A DNA stretch of 61,903 bases from Methylomicrobium sp. (GTDB taxonomy: Bacteria; Pseudomonadota; Gammaproteobacteria; Methylococcales; Methylomonadaceae): assembly GCA_018333785.1 (NCBI GenBank), contig JAGXSU010000029.1, positions 1 through 61,903 on the forward strand, written 5' to 3'. The translations under genes and the position numbers were made by a program. Below the pieces are notes generated by a model. The model did no database searches, was not told where the DNA came from, and was given only the letters and a program-made list of their open reading frames with translations. This document shows positions 10,516-20,722 of this stretch, piece after piece (the first letter of the stretch is position 1; every line of letters begins with the position of its first letter).

Positions 10516-11892
10516 TCATGAGTCCGGCAGAGCATTTAATAGTTTTTGATAAATACCGCCAAAACCGCCGTTGCTCATAAGCACAAAATGTCCGCCGTAA
10601 CGGGATTCAAATTTCAGTTTGGCAATGATTTCGTCAAGGGTCGGGCAGATCAAAATGTTATTGGCATACTGTGTAAGCGCCGTTAAATCCCAATTAAGAT
10701 TTTCCGGCTGATAAATGATTGCTAAATCAGCCTGACTTAAGGATTCTGCCAGTGTGCGCGTATGGATGCCCAAGCGCATCGTATTCGATCGGGGCTCTAC
10801 AATCGCAATGATGCGTTCGCTTCCGACTTGTTTGCGCAAGCCGTCCAATGTGGTCTTTATTGCCGTAGGGTGGTGGGCAAAGTCGTCGTAAAGCGTTACG
10901 CCATCGATGGTGGCTAACACTTCCATCCGGCGTTTGACGTTTTTGAACGAGCTTAATGCCGTGATCGCATCGGCAGGATGGATGCCGACATGATGAGCGG
11001 CGGCGACTGCAGACAATGCATTATAGACATTGTGATCACCGGTCAATGACCAGTCCACTAAACCTTGCTCTTTTCCTGCCAGGTACAGCAAAAACTGACT
11101 GCCATCCTCTTTTAATAGACCGGCATTCCATTGGGCTTCACCATCAACCGAAGTTGATTGCACCGGCGTCCAGCAACCCATGGAAAGGACGTCACCCAGA
11201 TTGGTATCGTTGCCGGGGGCAATGATAAGGCCTTCACTGGGGACGGTTCTGACCAGATGATGAAATTGCTTTTTGATCGCGTCCAGATCCGGAAAAATAT
11301 CGGCATGATCAAATTCCAGGTTGTTCAGAATGGCAGTTCGCGGCCGGTAGTGAACAAATTTCGAGCGCTTGTCAAAAAAAGCCGAATCATACTCGTCGGC
11401 TTCAATTACAAAGAATGAGGATTCGCCCAAACGGGCCGAAATACCGAAATTAAGTGGAATGCCGCCAATCAGGAAACCGGGGTTAAACCCCTGGCATTCG
11501 AGAATCCAGCTCAGCATACTGGTTGTCGTTGTTTTGCCGTGAGTTCCAGCTACACCCAGCACCCATTTGTCTTGTAACACATGCTCCGCTAGCCATTGCG
11601 GACCGGACACGTAACGCAAACCGGCGTTCAAGACCGCCTCAACTTCAGGATTGCCGCGCGATAAGGCATTTCCGATTATGACCAGATCAGGTTTGTTCTT
11701 TATATTATCGGCGCTGTAACCTTCCATAAGCAGGATACCCTGCTCCTCCAGTTGAGTGCTCATGGGTGGGTAGACATTTTGATCGGAGCCGCTAACTTGA
11801 TGCCCTAATGCTCTGGCAATCAGTGCGAGTCCGCCCATAAATGTTCCGCAAATACCAAGAATATGAATATGCAAAGTAGGTCCTTTTATCAA
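10516..11892 (-). CDS. mpl: UDP-N-acetylmuramate:L-alanyl-gamma-D-glutamyl-meso-diaminopimelate ligase
   Basis: Mpl joins recycled tripeptide L-Ala-gamma-D-Glu-meso-Dap to UDP-MurNAc, feeding peptidoglycan recycling. The 458-residue length is typical. The N-terminus HIHILGICGTFMGGLA is the Mur-ligase Rossmann part, and the ATP loop reads GTHGKTTTT near residue 116. The conserved central signature FVIEADEYDSAF separates Mpl from MurC. The C-terminal domain includes DDFAHHPTAIKTTL and EPRSNTMRLG. The gene stands alone on the minus strand. Confidence 0.95.
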   Translation of the reverse strand: MIKGPTLHIHILGICGTFMGGLALIARALGHQVSGSDQNVYPPMSTQLEEQGILLMEGYSADNIKNKPDLVIIGNALSRGNPEVEAVLNAGLRYVSGPQWLAEHVLQDKWVLGVAGTHGKTTTTSMLSWILECQGFNPGFLIGGIPLNFGISARLGESSFFVIEADEYDSAFFDKRSKFVHYRPRTAILNNLEFDHADIFPDLDAIKKQFHHLVRTVPSEGLIIAPGNDTNLGDVLSMGCWTPVQSTSVDGEAQWNAGLLKEDGSQFLLYLAGKEQGLVDWSLTGDHNVYNALSAVAAAHHVGIHPADAITALSSFKNVKRRMEVLATIDGVTLYDDFAHHPTAIKTTLDGLRKQVGSERIIAIVEPRSNTMRLGIHTRTLAESLSQADLAIIYQPENLNWDLTALTQYANNILICPTLDEIIAKLKFESRYGGHFVLMSNGGFGGIYQKLLNALPDS

Positions 11893-11967
11893 TAGTTATG
11901 AGTTATGTTATTGGTCAGTTGACATCTAAATTGTATGACATCGGAAGTCTAGCGTTAAGGAAGCTGT

Positions 11968-12603
11968 TTATTTTTTCGGTTCCGGCGCTTTTGTATCCCC
12001 AGCTTTCTCTTGCCCTGGTTTTTGTGCAGGGTCAGTGGTTGGGGGTGTTGTAGCCGCGGGTGTTGGTTGACCCTCCTGAGGCGGTGCGCCTTCGGCTGGA
12101 GGCTGGCCTTCAGCGGGTGCTGCCCCCTCGGCCGGAGGTTCCGAATCAGGCAGAACCGCCGGTTCTTTTGCGCCCGCTTCTTCAAGCAGTTTTACGATAT
12201 TGGCGTGACCAGCTTTTTTAGCTTTGCTAAGCGTGGAAATGTTCTGCTTGTCTGCTGCATTAACGTCGGCACCTGCTTTCAGGAGCAGCGATACGACCTC
12301 TTCACGTCCAAAAATCAGCGCGTCCATCAACGCTGTATTGCCCAGATTATCTGCCATATTCACATTGGCGCCGTATGATAACAGTGTTTTGATAATGCTA
12401 ACATTGCCGTTAAAACTTGCGCCCATCAGCGCTGTCCTGCCTGCAGAAGCGGGGCTGTTGACATCGATCCCTTGCGCCAAAAGTGCTTCGACTCTGGCGG
12501 TTTTGCCTTGAACGGCGGCAGAGAACAAGTCTTTTGCGTCTTCAGGCAGTACTGAAAATGACAAAATCAGCAGCAAAACGGCAGTGATGCTTTTCATTTT
12601 CAT
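11968..12603 (-). CDS. Secreted ankyrin-repeat protein with Pro/Ala-rich tail
   Basis: I place the start at 12603 (MKMKSITAVLLLILSFSV) because it begins a clean signal peptide; an upstream in-frame ATG at 12645 would bury it. About four ankyrin repeats follow, with the pattern GRTALMGASFNGNVSIIKTL and GNTALMDALIFG. After the repeats comes a low-complexity tail built on PAEG/PPAEG units, rich in Pro, Ala, Glu and Lys. Ankyrin repeats bind proteins; the exported location suggests a periplasmic partner, which is unknown. The gene diverges from apaG across 160 bases. Confidence 0.82.
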   Translation of the reverse strand: MKMKSITAVLLLILSFSVLPEDAKDLFSAAVQGKTARVEALLAQGIDVNSPASAGRTALMGASFNGNVSIIKTLLSYGANVNMADNLGNTALMDALIFGREEVVSLLLKAGADVNAADKQNISTLSKAKKAGHANIVKLLEEAGAKEPAVLPDSEPPAEGAAPAEGQPPAEGAPPQEGQPTPAATTPPTTDPAQKPGQEKAGDTKAPEPKK

Positions 12604-12764
12604 GAGGGAAGACTTATTTGAGTTAGATAGGCGATGAAATGACACAGTTATCCGGGGAATGGCTTACAATTGAAACTTGTTTTCGATTGTCCGAGTGGTA
12701 GTCTTTTTAGACGGTTACTTGATATTGTGTTTTTTGAAGTGTGTTGAGTATATATCATCTGTCC

Positions 12765-13142
12765 ATGAGCGAAAAAAATAAAATACAGGTCCATGCGTTT
12801 CCGCAATTTATCGAATCCCAGTCACATCCGGAATCCAATCGGTATGTGTTTGCTTATACCATCACCATCACGAATCAAGGTGCAATACCCGCAAAATTGC
12901 TCACCAGGCATTGGCTGATCACTGATGCCAATGGTAAGGTTCAAGAAGTTCGGGGTGATGGTGTCATAGGCGAGCAACCTTATCTAAAGCCTGGGGAAAG
13001 TTTTCGTTATACCAGCGGGGCGATGATAGAAACGCCGGTTGGTATCATGCAAGGGCAATATACGATGCGTTCTGATGAAGGTGAGAGTTTTAATGCGATC
13101 ATTCCCAAGTTTACCTTATCGGTTCCCCGTACACTGCATTAG
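12765..13142 (+). CDS. apaG: ApaG, Co2+/Mg2+ efflux-associated protein
   Basis: This is a 125-residue ApaG fold protein (an FN3-like single domain). I chose the ATG at 12765 (MSEKNKIQVHAFPQF) over an upstream GTG at 12741 because it matches the usual length. The conserved block RYVFAYTITITNQG and the signature GVIGEQPYLKPGESFRYTSG are present. It sits 2 bases before apaH, as in many gammaproteobacteria, where the pair is co-transcribed. The molecular role of ApaG is poorly defined. Confidence 0.93.
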   Translation: MSEKNKIQVHAFPQFIESQSHPESNRYVFAYTITITNQGAIPAKLLTRHWLITDANGKVQEVRGDGVIGEQPYLKPGESFRYTSGAMIETPVGIMQGQYTMRSDEGESFNAIIPKFTLSVPRTLH

Positions 13143-13144
13143 CC

Positions 13145-13978
13145 ATGTCTATCTATGCTATCGGCGACATTCAGGGATGCTATGACGATCTGATGAGATT
13201 GCTGGAGGCAATAAAATTTAATGAAAATGATGACCAACTCTGGTTTGCAGGGGATTTGGTCAATCGCGGTCCAAAATCACTAGAGACCTTGCGTTTCGTC
13301 AAGTCGCTGGGTGCTTCCGCCATTACTGTCCTGGGCAATCACGACCTGCACCTTTTGGCCATGGCTCATTCGGTGCGTACAGAGCGTAAAAAGGATTCAT
13401 TGAGCCAAATTCTGGAGTCTCCTGATCGGGATGAGTTACTGGATTGGTTAAGGCACAGGCCTTTATTTCATTTTAATGAACAATTCTGTCTGGTTCATGC
13501 GGGTTTACCGCCGCAATGGGATTTTGATACTGCCTGTGACATGGCGCGACTGGTTGAATCGGCTTTGCAGCACGATGATTATCCCGAGTTATTGCAGCAA
13601 ATGTACGGTAATAAGCCCAATAGCTGGTCTTCGCAATTAAAAGGTAATGATCGCTTGCGGTTTATCATTAACTGCATGACACGGATGCGTTATTGTGACG
13701 ATAACGGTCGGCTGGATTTTGAGCACAACGGCCCTCCGGGGACTCAGCCTAAAAGTTTAAAGCCCTGGTTTGCTTTGCCTAACCGTAAAAGCGCAGGCCT
13801 TACTATAATTTTCGGTCATTGGTCTTCGTTGGGTTACAGTCTTCAGAATAACTGCTACTGCATAGATTCCGGATGTTTGTGGGGCGGCGAATTAACCGCA
13901 TTGCATTTGGGTGATCCGGTTTACCGGGTATCAGTTCATTGTCAGGGTTCTTTAAAACCCAATTCGAAAGTGGCTTGA
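13145..13978 (+). CDS. apaH: Bis(5'-nucleosyl)-tetraphosphatase, symmetrical
   Basis: ApaH splits diadenosine tetraphosphate into two ADP and removes Np4-type caps. The 277-residue protein has the metallophosphatase motifs in order: GDIQGCYDDL, GDLVNRGP, LGNHDLHLL and, later, HAGLPPQWD and FGHWSSLG. It is cytoplasmic and directly follows apaG. Its 3' end nearly meets the convergent gene at 13983, leaving only 4 bases and no room for a separate terminator. Confidence 0.95.
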   Translation: MSIYAIGDIQGCYDDLMRLLEAIKFNENDDQLWFAGDLVNRGPKSLETLRFVKSLGASAITVLGNHDLHLLAMAHSVRTERKKDSLSQILESPDRDELLDWLRHRPLFHFNEQFCLVHAGLPPQWDFDTACDMARLVESALQHDDYPELLQQMYGNKPNSWSSQLKGNDRLRFIINCMTRMRYCDDNGRLDFEHNGPPGTQPKSLKPWFALPNRKSAGLTIIFGHWSSLGYSLQNNCYCIDSGCLWGGELTALHLGDPVYRVSVHCQGSLKPNSKVA

Positions 13979-13982
13979 TAGC

Positions 13983-14807
13983 CTATTTATGCCAACGCTG
14001 TTTCATGTACTCCATGGCCTCCTGAACATTCAATTCCCGGGTGCCGCCTCCAGTGCGCAGATACAGTTTGGGGTCATTGCCTTGTTTGATAAATACAGGC
14101 CGACTCGCCGGTAAAACGATCACACGGCAGATATCTTTAGAATCCAATGTATGAAAAACAATACGAATGAATTGGCAGGTGTCGGCTCCCATTTGGCTGG
14201 CAATTGCTGACATGATCAGTTGCTCATAGGCGTCACGACCGGGTTTTTTGAGTGTTTGATAGTCTTTGTTCAAGTTGAGTAAACTGCCGTCATCGGCCAC
14301 TCCGATCAATAATGTTCCGCCATTGGCATTCATAAATCCCGCTAAGGTTTTCAATACAACGCTTTCCAAGGCGCGATTAACCCGCTCTTGTTCCATATCC
14401 CATCGAAACGAGGATTTGAATTCCAGCAAAGGGCCTTCGCCCTGGTTGATCAATGCCAGTAGATCTTTGCCCAGTTCCTCGCTCAGTTGCTGGATTTGAA
14501 TCCAACGTTTGTGCATGACTGCATAGGTTTTTGCCGTGCTGAGGCCAAACGCCATTCCAACGAGGGCATAAAAAGCTGTTTTTTGGGGTGAATGACCGGC
14601 CAAGGCATCAATCATTTGGCCCAAAACAAAGCGTGTGACATTAACCGCATTCTCATCAAACTTCTCATGTTCGTGGTAATAAACGAATTCATTGATAGGA
14701 AACAAAATAAAAAAACCGGCAGCGCAGCCTATCAGGGCGGCTGATAAATAAAAAAGACCGGTTCTGTAATGTTTGGTTGAAATGCTAAGGCTAAAAATAG
14801 GCTTCAT
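13983..14807 (-). CDS. Membrane-anchored Schlafen/AlbA_2-type putative DNA-binding protein
   Basis: I place the start at 14807 (MKPIFSLSIS), inside a longer frame opening at 14840. Two hydrophobic segments (about residues 17-40 and 75-95 of this form) precede a soluble C-terminal domain. That domain has the AlbA_2 signature: GEGPLLEFKSSFRWD, then GFMNANGGTLLIGVADDG, and later YLRTGGGTRELN. AlbA_2 domains occur in Schlafen-like proteins and transcription regulators. A membrane-tethered form is less usual, and its ligand is unknown. It converges with apaH. Confidence 0.75.
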   Translation of the reverse strand: MKPIFSLSISTKHYRTGLFYLSAALIGCAAGFFILFPINEFVYYHEHEKFDENAVNVTRFVLGQMIDALAGHSPQKTAFYALVGMAFGLSTAKTYAVMHKRWIQIQQLSEELGKDLLALINQGEGPLLEFKSSFRWDMEQERVNRALESVVLKTLAGFMNANGGTLLIGVADDGSLLNLNKDYQTLKKPGRDAYEQLIMSAIASQMGADTCQFIRIVFHTLDSKDICRVIVLPASRPVFIKQGNDPKLYLRTGGGTRELNVQEAMEYMKQRWHK

Positions 14808-15048
14808 TGTTTGGGTTAATCTAAACGGTTTGGGTGACAATACAAGCTAAGCTTAAATGAAAAACATCTTTGCATGATAAGACTCTTTTTTACTCAATAT
14901 TTATCCTTGGGTTTAAGTTAAATTTATTTGAGCAATGATTTAAAAGCATCGTACTTGAAAGTCAGTGGGATTCTGCACGGATTGATTCAGCAGTGTTTTG
15001 TCGGCAGATTTAAAAATGAAGTTAGTTTGGAAATTAAAGTTTGAAAGC

Positions 15049-15075
15049 GTAAAGCGCTGAATTTCAGCGCTTTAC
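15049..15075 (-). terminator. Hairpin terminator after the multicopper oxidase gene
   Basis: A perfect 13-bp inverted repeat (GTAAAGCGCTGAA / TTCAGCGCTTTAC) with a one-base centre lies 48 bases past the oxidase stop. The T-run is poor on the minus strand, so it could also be a stabilising hairpin. The rest of 14808-15123 holds no gene that I can see. Confidence 0.55.
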
Positions 15076-15123
15076 GGGATTGAATATAATCAAAAAGTCA
15101 AAATTAATGAACGGTTTCCCGGT

Positions 15124-17121
15124 TTACTCAATGTAAAATTGCCGCATCATGCCGAGTCCTTCGTGTTCGAGATTATGGCAGTGGTATAGAAACAAGCCTT
15201 TAAAGTCCTGAAAAGGTTTGATGATTTCAACCTCTTCGCCGGGCATTACCAGCACGGTATCTTTCCAACCTGTATCGATAAAGCCGTCTTTGACCGTTTC
15301 ATACCCTTCAGAACCCATGGGGCCGATTTTGCGCGAGAGAACCTGATATTGCTGGCCATGCAGATGGATAGGGTGAGCCATCGATAACATCATGCCGCCT
15401 TCTCCCATTCCGCCCATCATGCCCATGCCTCCTCCTTCGTGATCCATGCCTTTCATGCCGCCACCCATTGACATGCCGCCGTGTTCGCCGTCGGCCTTGT
15501 TCGCGGGACTCTTGCTGCCCTGACCATGGTCCATTCCGCCCATCATGCCCATGCCTCCTCCTTTGTGATCCATGCCTTTCATGTCGTCGCCCATCGACAT
15601 GCTGCCATGTTCGCCGGTATTTTTAGCGGCAACTTTAGATTCAGTGCCATGCTGCATGCCTTTCATCTCATTTTTGCCGCCATGCTCGGATTGTTTGCCG
15701 GTTTTGCTTGCAGAATCATGCTGTCCTCCTGCGGGTCCGTGGTCATGGAATATTTTTATTTTTTTGATCGAGCCTAATTTAACTTTTTCAAAATCCAGCA
15801 CTTTATCCATTGAAAATGATTTTCCATTTAACTGAGGTGCCATGGGCTTTTCAGAAATGGCAATGGGTATAGGTTTGGCTGCATTATCAACATCCTTGAT
15901 CGTTAAGCGCTCAAAATTGACCAGACGGGAAGGGAGTTCCGGCGAGTCAGATGCTTTAGCGGTAATTTTGAAGGTTGCAATAGGAAACTTGGCGCCTTGT
16001 GCCAAGCTACTCATCATGCCACCCATGCCACCCATGCCACCCATGGACATGCCTTCGTGGCCATTTTCCTTATCTCCGGTGGGTTTGGAGCCTTTACCGT
16101 GCGCCATCATGCCGCCTTGTTCGCCATGCATTTTTTCATACATGGCAGGCATCGTACCGTTAAATGGCAAACTGTACATAACGAGCTTGGAACCTACTTC
16201 GCGGCCACTGAAGTCGAGCCATAAATCGACTCTTTCTCCGGGGGCGAGCATGATATAAGGCCTGGTTTCCGGTTTTTCCAGCAAACAGGCATCGGTGCCG
16301 ATTGCGGTGAGCGGCGTGCCATCTTCCCAGCCCAATTTATAGATTCTTGAATTGGAGCCGTTTAGTGCTCTAAATCGATAGGCGCGCGTTTTGACAGAAA
16401 ACTCGGCATCGGCTTTGCCGTTGATGACAATGGTGTCGCCTAGAAACCCCATCATTTTTTGCATCATGCCGTGAACATATTTCAGTTGATTGGCCGTACT
16501 GAATTTTCGATCCTGAATAACGAAAGGCAAATCGAATTCGCCTTGAGGCAAGTTCAGGGCTTTTTCTTCATCGTCAGTGACTTTAATCATCCCGGCTAAT
16601 CCAAAATAAACCTGGTCACCGGTTAATTCATGAGCGTGGGAATGGTAGAAACTGGTGCCCGCCCGGTTCATCACTTCAAATTCATAAACATAGCGTTCGC
16701 CGGGTTGAATGGTATACATCGGGTGGCCGTCGCTTTTCTGTGGGACATGCAGGCCATGCCAATGAATAATCGACGGTTCACTCAATTTGTTGTAAAAGAA
16801 GACCCGAACCTTTTGGCCTTTGACCAAGTTCAGGATGGGGCCAAGGTAATTGCCCTCCAAATGATGCAATGTCTCAGCAGGTCCTTTGATTAGCTTACCG
16901 TAATAGCGTTGTACCTTGGTTTTAGCGCCCTCTTTTAAAATGGATACAAACGCAGGGCGCGCTGTAAACTCAATTTCAATATCGGGATTAAAATTGGGTG
17001 AAGGTTCGCTTTTGATCTGATCGGCAGTGGCAAAAGTCAGCCCCGGCAATGAGGCCATTGCCGCCCCAAAAAAGGAATACTGGAGAAACTGGCGTCTTGG
17101 GTTGTTAATGGGTGTCTGCAT
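15124..17121 (-). CDS. Tat-exported Met/His-rich multicopper oxidase (CopA/CueO-like)
   Basis: This 665-residue copper oxidase probably oxidises Cu(I) or phenolics in the periplasm. The N-terminus has a twin-arginine signal (NPRRQFLQYSF). All copper motifs are present: HWHGLHVP and FYHSHAHE in the first domain, HPIHLHGQQY and HCHNLEHEGLGMM at the C-terminus. Between domains there are two Met/His-rich blocks. The larger, about residues 465-570, contains a duplicated unit (MKGMDH, GGGMGMMGGM, EHGGMSMG) that is also visible in the DNA. Such Met-rich inserts bind Cu(I) in CueO and CopA. No other copper genes adjoin it. A laccase-like role cannot be excluded. Confidence 0.9.
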   Translation of the reverse strand: MQTPINNPRRQFLQYSFFGAAMASLPGLTFATADQIKSEPSPNFNPDIEIEFTARPAFVSILKEGAKTKVQRYYGKLIKGPAETLHHLEGNYLGPILNLVKGQKVRVFFYNKLSEPSIIHWHGLHVPQKSDGHPMYTIQPGERYVYEFEVMNRAGTSFYHSHAHELTGDQVYFGLAGMIKVTDDEEKALNLPQGEFDLPFVIQDRKFSTANQLKYVHGMMQKMMGFLGDTIVINGKADAEFSVKTRAYRFRALNGSNSRIYKLGWEDGTPLTAIGTDACLLEKPETRPYIMLAPGERVDLWLDFSGREVGSKLVMYSLPFNGTMPAMYEKMHGEQGGMMAHGKGSKPTGDKENGHEGMSMGGMGGMGGMMSSLAQGAKFPIATFKITAKASDSPELPSRLVNFERLTIKDVDNAAKPIPIAISEKPMAPQLNGKSFSMDKVLDFEKVKLGSIKKIKIFHDHGPAGGQHDSASKTGKQSEHGGKNEMKGMQHGTESKVAAKNTGEHGSMSMGDDMKGMDHKGGGMGMMGGMDHGQGSKSPANKADGEHGGMSMGGGMKGMDHEGGGMGMMGGMGEGGMMLSMAHPIHLHGQQYQVLSRKIGPMGSEGYETVKDGFIDTGWKDTVLVMPGEEVEIIKPFQDFKGLFLYHCHNLEHEGLGMMRQFYIE
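15404..15616. repeat. Direct repeat inside the oxidase Met-rich region
   Basis: Two copies of about 86 bp (15404-15489 and 15531-15616) have a period of 127 bp and encode the GGMGMMGGM/MKGMDH module twice. They share long identical runs such as CGCCCATCATGCCCATGCCT. The copies differ at a few positions, so the duplication is not brand new. Confidence 0.85.
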
Positions 17122-17484
17122 TTTCCTTCCTCTCTTTTTTTTGTTATTGGGGTTTATAAACCCTGTTTAATGATGCGGTCATGCAGGAAACGGTAATTTT
17201 TTCCGGAATAAGTTGGCTTTGTTTTGTGACTGCGCACTGATTTGAGCACATAAGCCGGTTTACATGACGCATTAAATAAGCATTCGCTTATGTTTTTGAT
17301 GATACGCTTATTTTATTCACTTTCAACTTGACGTTAAGCTAAAAAATAAAAAACAGATGTATCTGCTCGCTCCCGCCGATGTCATTGAGTCTAGGTGCTT
17401 GCTAAAAGACGCATGAAATCATCTGTGTATCTCTCTGTAACATCCCTTTTGCGGTTTACTGCTGACCGGAGGCTTATTAAATCT
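17122..17484. other. Gene-free interval upstream of the oxidase gene
   Basis: About 360 bases with no supported ORF. It should hold the promoter of the copper oxidase gene. The only structure I see is an inverted repeat ATAAGC-ATTC-GCTTAT at 17276-17291, with another GCTTAT half nearby. No canonical CueR or CopR box was recognised. Confidence 0.4.
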
Positions 17485-17973
17485 TTATTGGGCACGTATC
17501 AATTTAATAAAACTGTATTTAAACGAAACGAGTGGATCATCGTCGATATCCTCTCTTGCTGATTCAAGCCAATCCTGCTTGTTAATTTCCGGAAAAAAAG
17601 TATCGCCTTCGAATGACTGTTTAACTTCAGTCAGGTAAATAATGTCAGCAATAGGCAGTATAGTCTTGTATAAAGACGCGCCGCCTATGACGAAGACTTC
17701 ATGTTCATGCTTGCAATGCGCCAATGCGGCATCAGGATCATTGAACATCAGGCAGCCCGGCTGTTGATAAAGGGGGTTGCGTGAAATGATAATGTTGGTT
17801 CGGCCGGGTAAAGGCCGGCCAATTGACTCAAAGGTATGGCGGCCCATAATAATAGGTGCGCCCATTGTGATTTTTTTGAAGCGCTTCAGGTCGGCTGACA
17901 AATGCCAGGGTAATTGGTTATTGATGCCTATGGCGTTATTGCTGGCCATGGCGACGATGATAGATAGTTTCAT
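17485..17973 (-). CDS. folA: Dihydrofolate reductase
   Basis: FolA reduces dihydrofolate to tetrahydrofolate with NADPH. The 162-residue protein has the expected landmarks: MASNNAIGINNQLPWHL with the substrate-binding acidic residue just after (SADLKRF), the NADPH-binding MGRHTFESIGRPLPGR, and FVIGGASLY. It is a chromosomal-type enzyme with no signs of transfer. It diverges from the asparaginase gene across about 50 bases. Confidence 0.95.
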   Translation of the reverse strand: MKLSIIVAMASNNAIGINNQLPWHLSADLKRFKKITMGAPIIMGRHTFESIGRPLPGRTNIIISRNPLYQQPGCLMFNDPDAALAHCKHEHEVFVIGGASLYKTILPIADIIYLTEVKQSFEGDTFFPEINKQDWLESAREDIDDDPLVSFKYSFIKLIRAQ

Positions 17974-18020
17974 GATTTTAACAAGACGGGTTTGATGGAT
18001 GACTAAAGAGCAAATTTGAC

Positions 18021-19040
18021 ATGAAAGACATATTAGTTGTATTTACAGGCGGAACGATAGGGTCTTCAATAACAGAGGGCACTATCGATACCGATCCCGG
18101 CAACAGTTACAAGCTGATCGATTTGTACCGAAAAACGCAAGATGCTGAGCAGGCAATTCAGTTTAAATGTCTGCAGCCGCTCCAATTGCTCAGTGAAAAT
18201 CTCCATCCTTGCGTATGGACGACACTGATCAAAGCAGTAGAAGCGGAACATCCGGAGCAATGGGCGGGGATCATCATCACCCATGGAACCGACACGCTCG
18301 CTTATACTGCGGCGGCGCTGGGTTTTTATTTTAACAAAATAACAGTCCCGCTTTTATTGGTGTCCAGTGATTATCCGCTCGATGATAACAGGGCCAACGG
18401 CTTGGCTAATTTTGCCTGTGCAGTTGAATATATCAAGCGGCAGATGCGGGCCGGTGTGTTTGTGCCCTACCGCAATCAGTCGGAAACGATGCATATGCAT
18501 TCAGGGGTCAGATTGGCTTCAAGTTTACAGTTAAGCGGTGATTTTATCAGCGTTCAATTCAAGCATCACCTGGAGTTTGGCGCACAAGGTTTCATAGAGC
18601 TGAATGAACAGGGATTTAAGCCCGGCATTACGAATGGGCCAAAGATGCAGCCGGTATTTTCAGATAGCATTATGATGATAAAGCCTTATCCGGGGTTAAA
18701 TTATTCGCGCCTGGATCTGTCGGGTGTCAGTGCCGTGCTGCATGATTTATATCATTCCGGTACAGCCTGCTCATCGATGCAATGGGGCGCGTCTTGCTCT
18801 CTGGTAGCCTTTATCAAGCGCTGTAAACAAGATGGCATCGTTGTTTATCTGGCGCCTGCCATCAAGTCCGAGGCGGCTTACCAAAGTACCTGTGAATTAT
18901 TGAACGCGGGTGCGAAGATGATCTGGAATATGTCGATTGAGGCCGCTTACGTCAAACTCAGTCTGGCGTTGGGTAATTATGAACATGAGCAGGAAATCAA
19001 TGACTTTATGGTCAGCGACATTGCAGGAGAACTGCTTTGA
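18021..19040 (+). CDS. L-asparaginase, type I cytoplasmic
   Basis: It hydrolyses asparagine to aspartate and ammonia. The 339-residue protein starts MKDILVVFTGGTIGSS, where TGGTIG carries the first catalytic threonine. The second motif reads IITHGTDTLAYTA and supplies the T-D pair. There is no signal peptide, which argues for the cytoplasmic class. It lies upstream of the ATP synthase operon but is separated from it by a promoter, so it is not part of that operon. Confidence 0.88.
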   Translation: MKDILVVFTGGTIGSSITEGTIDTDPGNSYKLIDLYRKTQDAEQAIQFKCLQPLQLLSENLHPCVWTTLIKAVEAEHPEQWAGIIITHGTDTLAYTAAALGFYFNKITVPLLLVSSDYPLDDNRANGLANFACAVEYIKRQMRAGVFVPYRNQSETMHMHSGVRLASSLQLSGDFISVQFKHHLEFGAQGFIELNEQGFKPGITNGPKMQPVFSDSIMMIKPYPGLNYSRLDLSGVSAVLHDLYHSGTACSSMQWGASCSLVAFIKRCKQDGIVVYLAPAIKSEAAYQSTCELLNAGAKMIWNMSIEAAYVKLSLALGNYEHEQEINDFMVSDIAGELL

Positions 19041-19073
19041 TTGTGAAGCCGGTCACAGTATTTACTGAGAAGT

Positions 19074-19092
19074 AGAAACAGTTTGTTTCTTT
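19074..19092 (+). terminator. Weak hairpin after the asparaginase gene
   Basis: A 7-bp stem AGAAACA/TGTTTCT with a 3-base loop is followed by only TT. It lies between the asparaginase stop and the atp promoter. It may reduce read-through, but support is weak. Confidence 0.3.
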
Positions 19093-19131
19093 AATCATGT
19101 CCAGATAATCGCAAGACAGGTCTAAAGTGCA

Positions 19132-19160
19132 TTGATTTAAGAGGTTTTGGACGATATAAT
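19132..19160 (+). promoter_or_regulatory. Sigma-70 promoter of the atp operon
   Basis: TTGATT at 19132-19137 and a perfect TATAAT at 19155-19160 are spaced by exactly 17 bp. Transcription would start near 19167. This rules out the upstream TTG at 19147 as a start for atpI, because it would lie inside the promoter. Confidence 0.8.
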
Positions 19161-19188
19161 CTTTTGTGTTTTTGTTCTGGGGTTAAGC

Positions 19189-19551
19189 GTGGCAGATAAT
19201 CAATTGTCGTCCATGTCGAAAATATTAACTCTACAGGGCATATTGATAATAGTTACTTCGGCAGGCTTTGCAATTTTCAGAGGGCTACCCTCTGCTTATT
19301 CACCTTTTATGGGTGGTATTGTCGCGTTTTTGCCAAACCTGTATTTCATCTTGTGGGTTTTTCGTGCGAACGGGCAAAATGCAAAAAAGATTGTCAATTC
19401 TTTTTATGCCGGGGAATCAGGAAAGCTCATTTTGACAGCGCTGCTGTTCTTTTTGATTTTTCAACTCCCAGATATTGAATTTTTACCGCTGTTAACTGGT
19501 TATGTTGCAGCATTGTCCGTTTTTTGGTTTGCGCTGATCTTGCGCTGGTAA
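19189..19551 (+). CDS. atpI: ATP synthase subunit I
   Basis: AtpI is a small membrane protein that helps assemble the c-ring or supply Mg2+. I chose the GTG at 19189 because it follows the predicted transcription start and has GGGG six bases before it; an ATG at 19213 is the alternative. The 120-residue product has four hydrophobic segments, including a GGIVAFLPNLYFILWVFR stretch typical of AtpI. It is the first gene of atpIBEFHAGDC. Confidence 0.85.
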   Translation: MADNQLSSMSKILTLQGILIIVTSAGFAIFRGLPSAYSPFMGGIVAFLPNLYFILWVFRANGQNAKKIVNSFYAGESGKLILTALLFFLIFQLPDIEFLPLLTGYVAALSVFWFALILRW

Positions 19552-19558
19552 ACACTAA

Positions 19559-20347
<789 letters not shown>

Positions 20348-20359
20348 TATTTTTTTTAA

Positions 20360-20680
<321 letters not shown>

Positions 20681-20722
20681 CAGAAATCTCCCCACAAACA
20701 ACAGCAACAAGAGGAACGCATC

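Noticed and set aside
19147-19188. TTG start for atpI
   Set aside because: It lies inside the predicted promoter, upstream of the transcription start.
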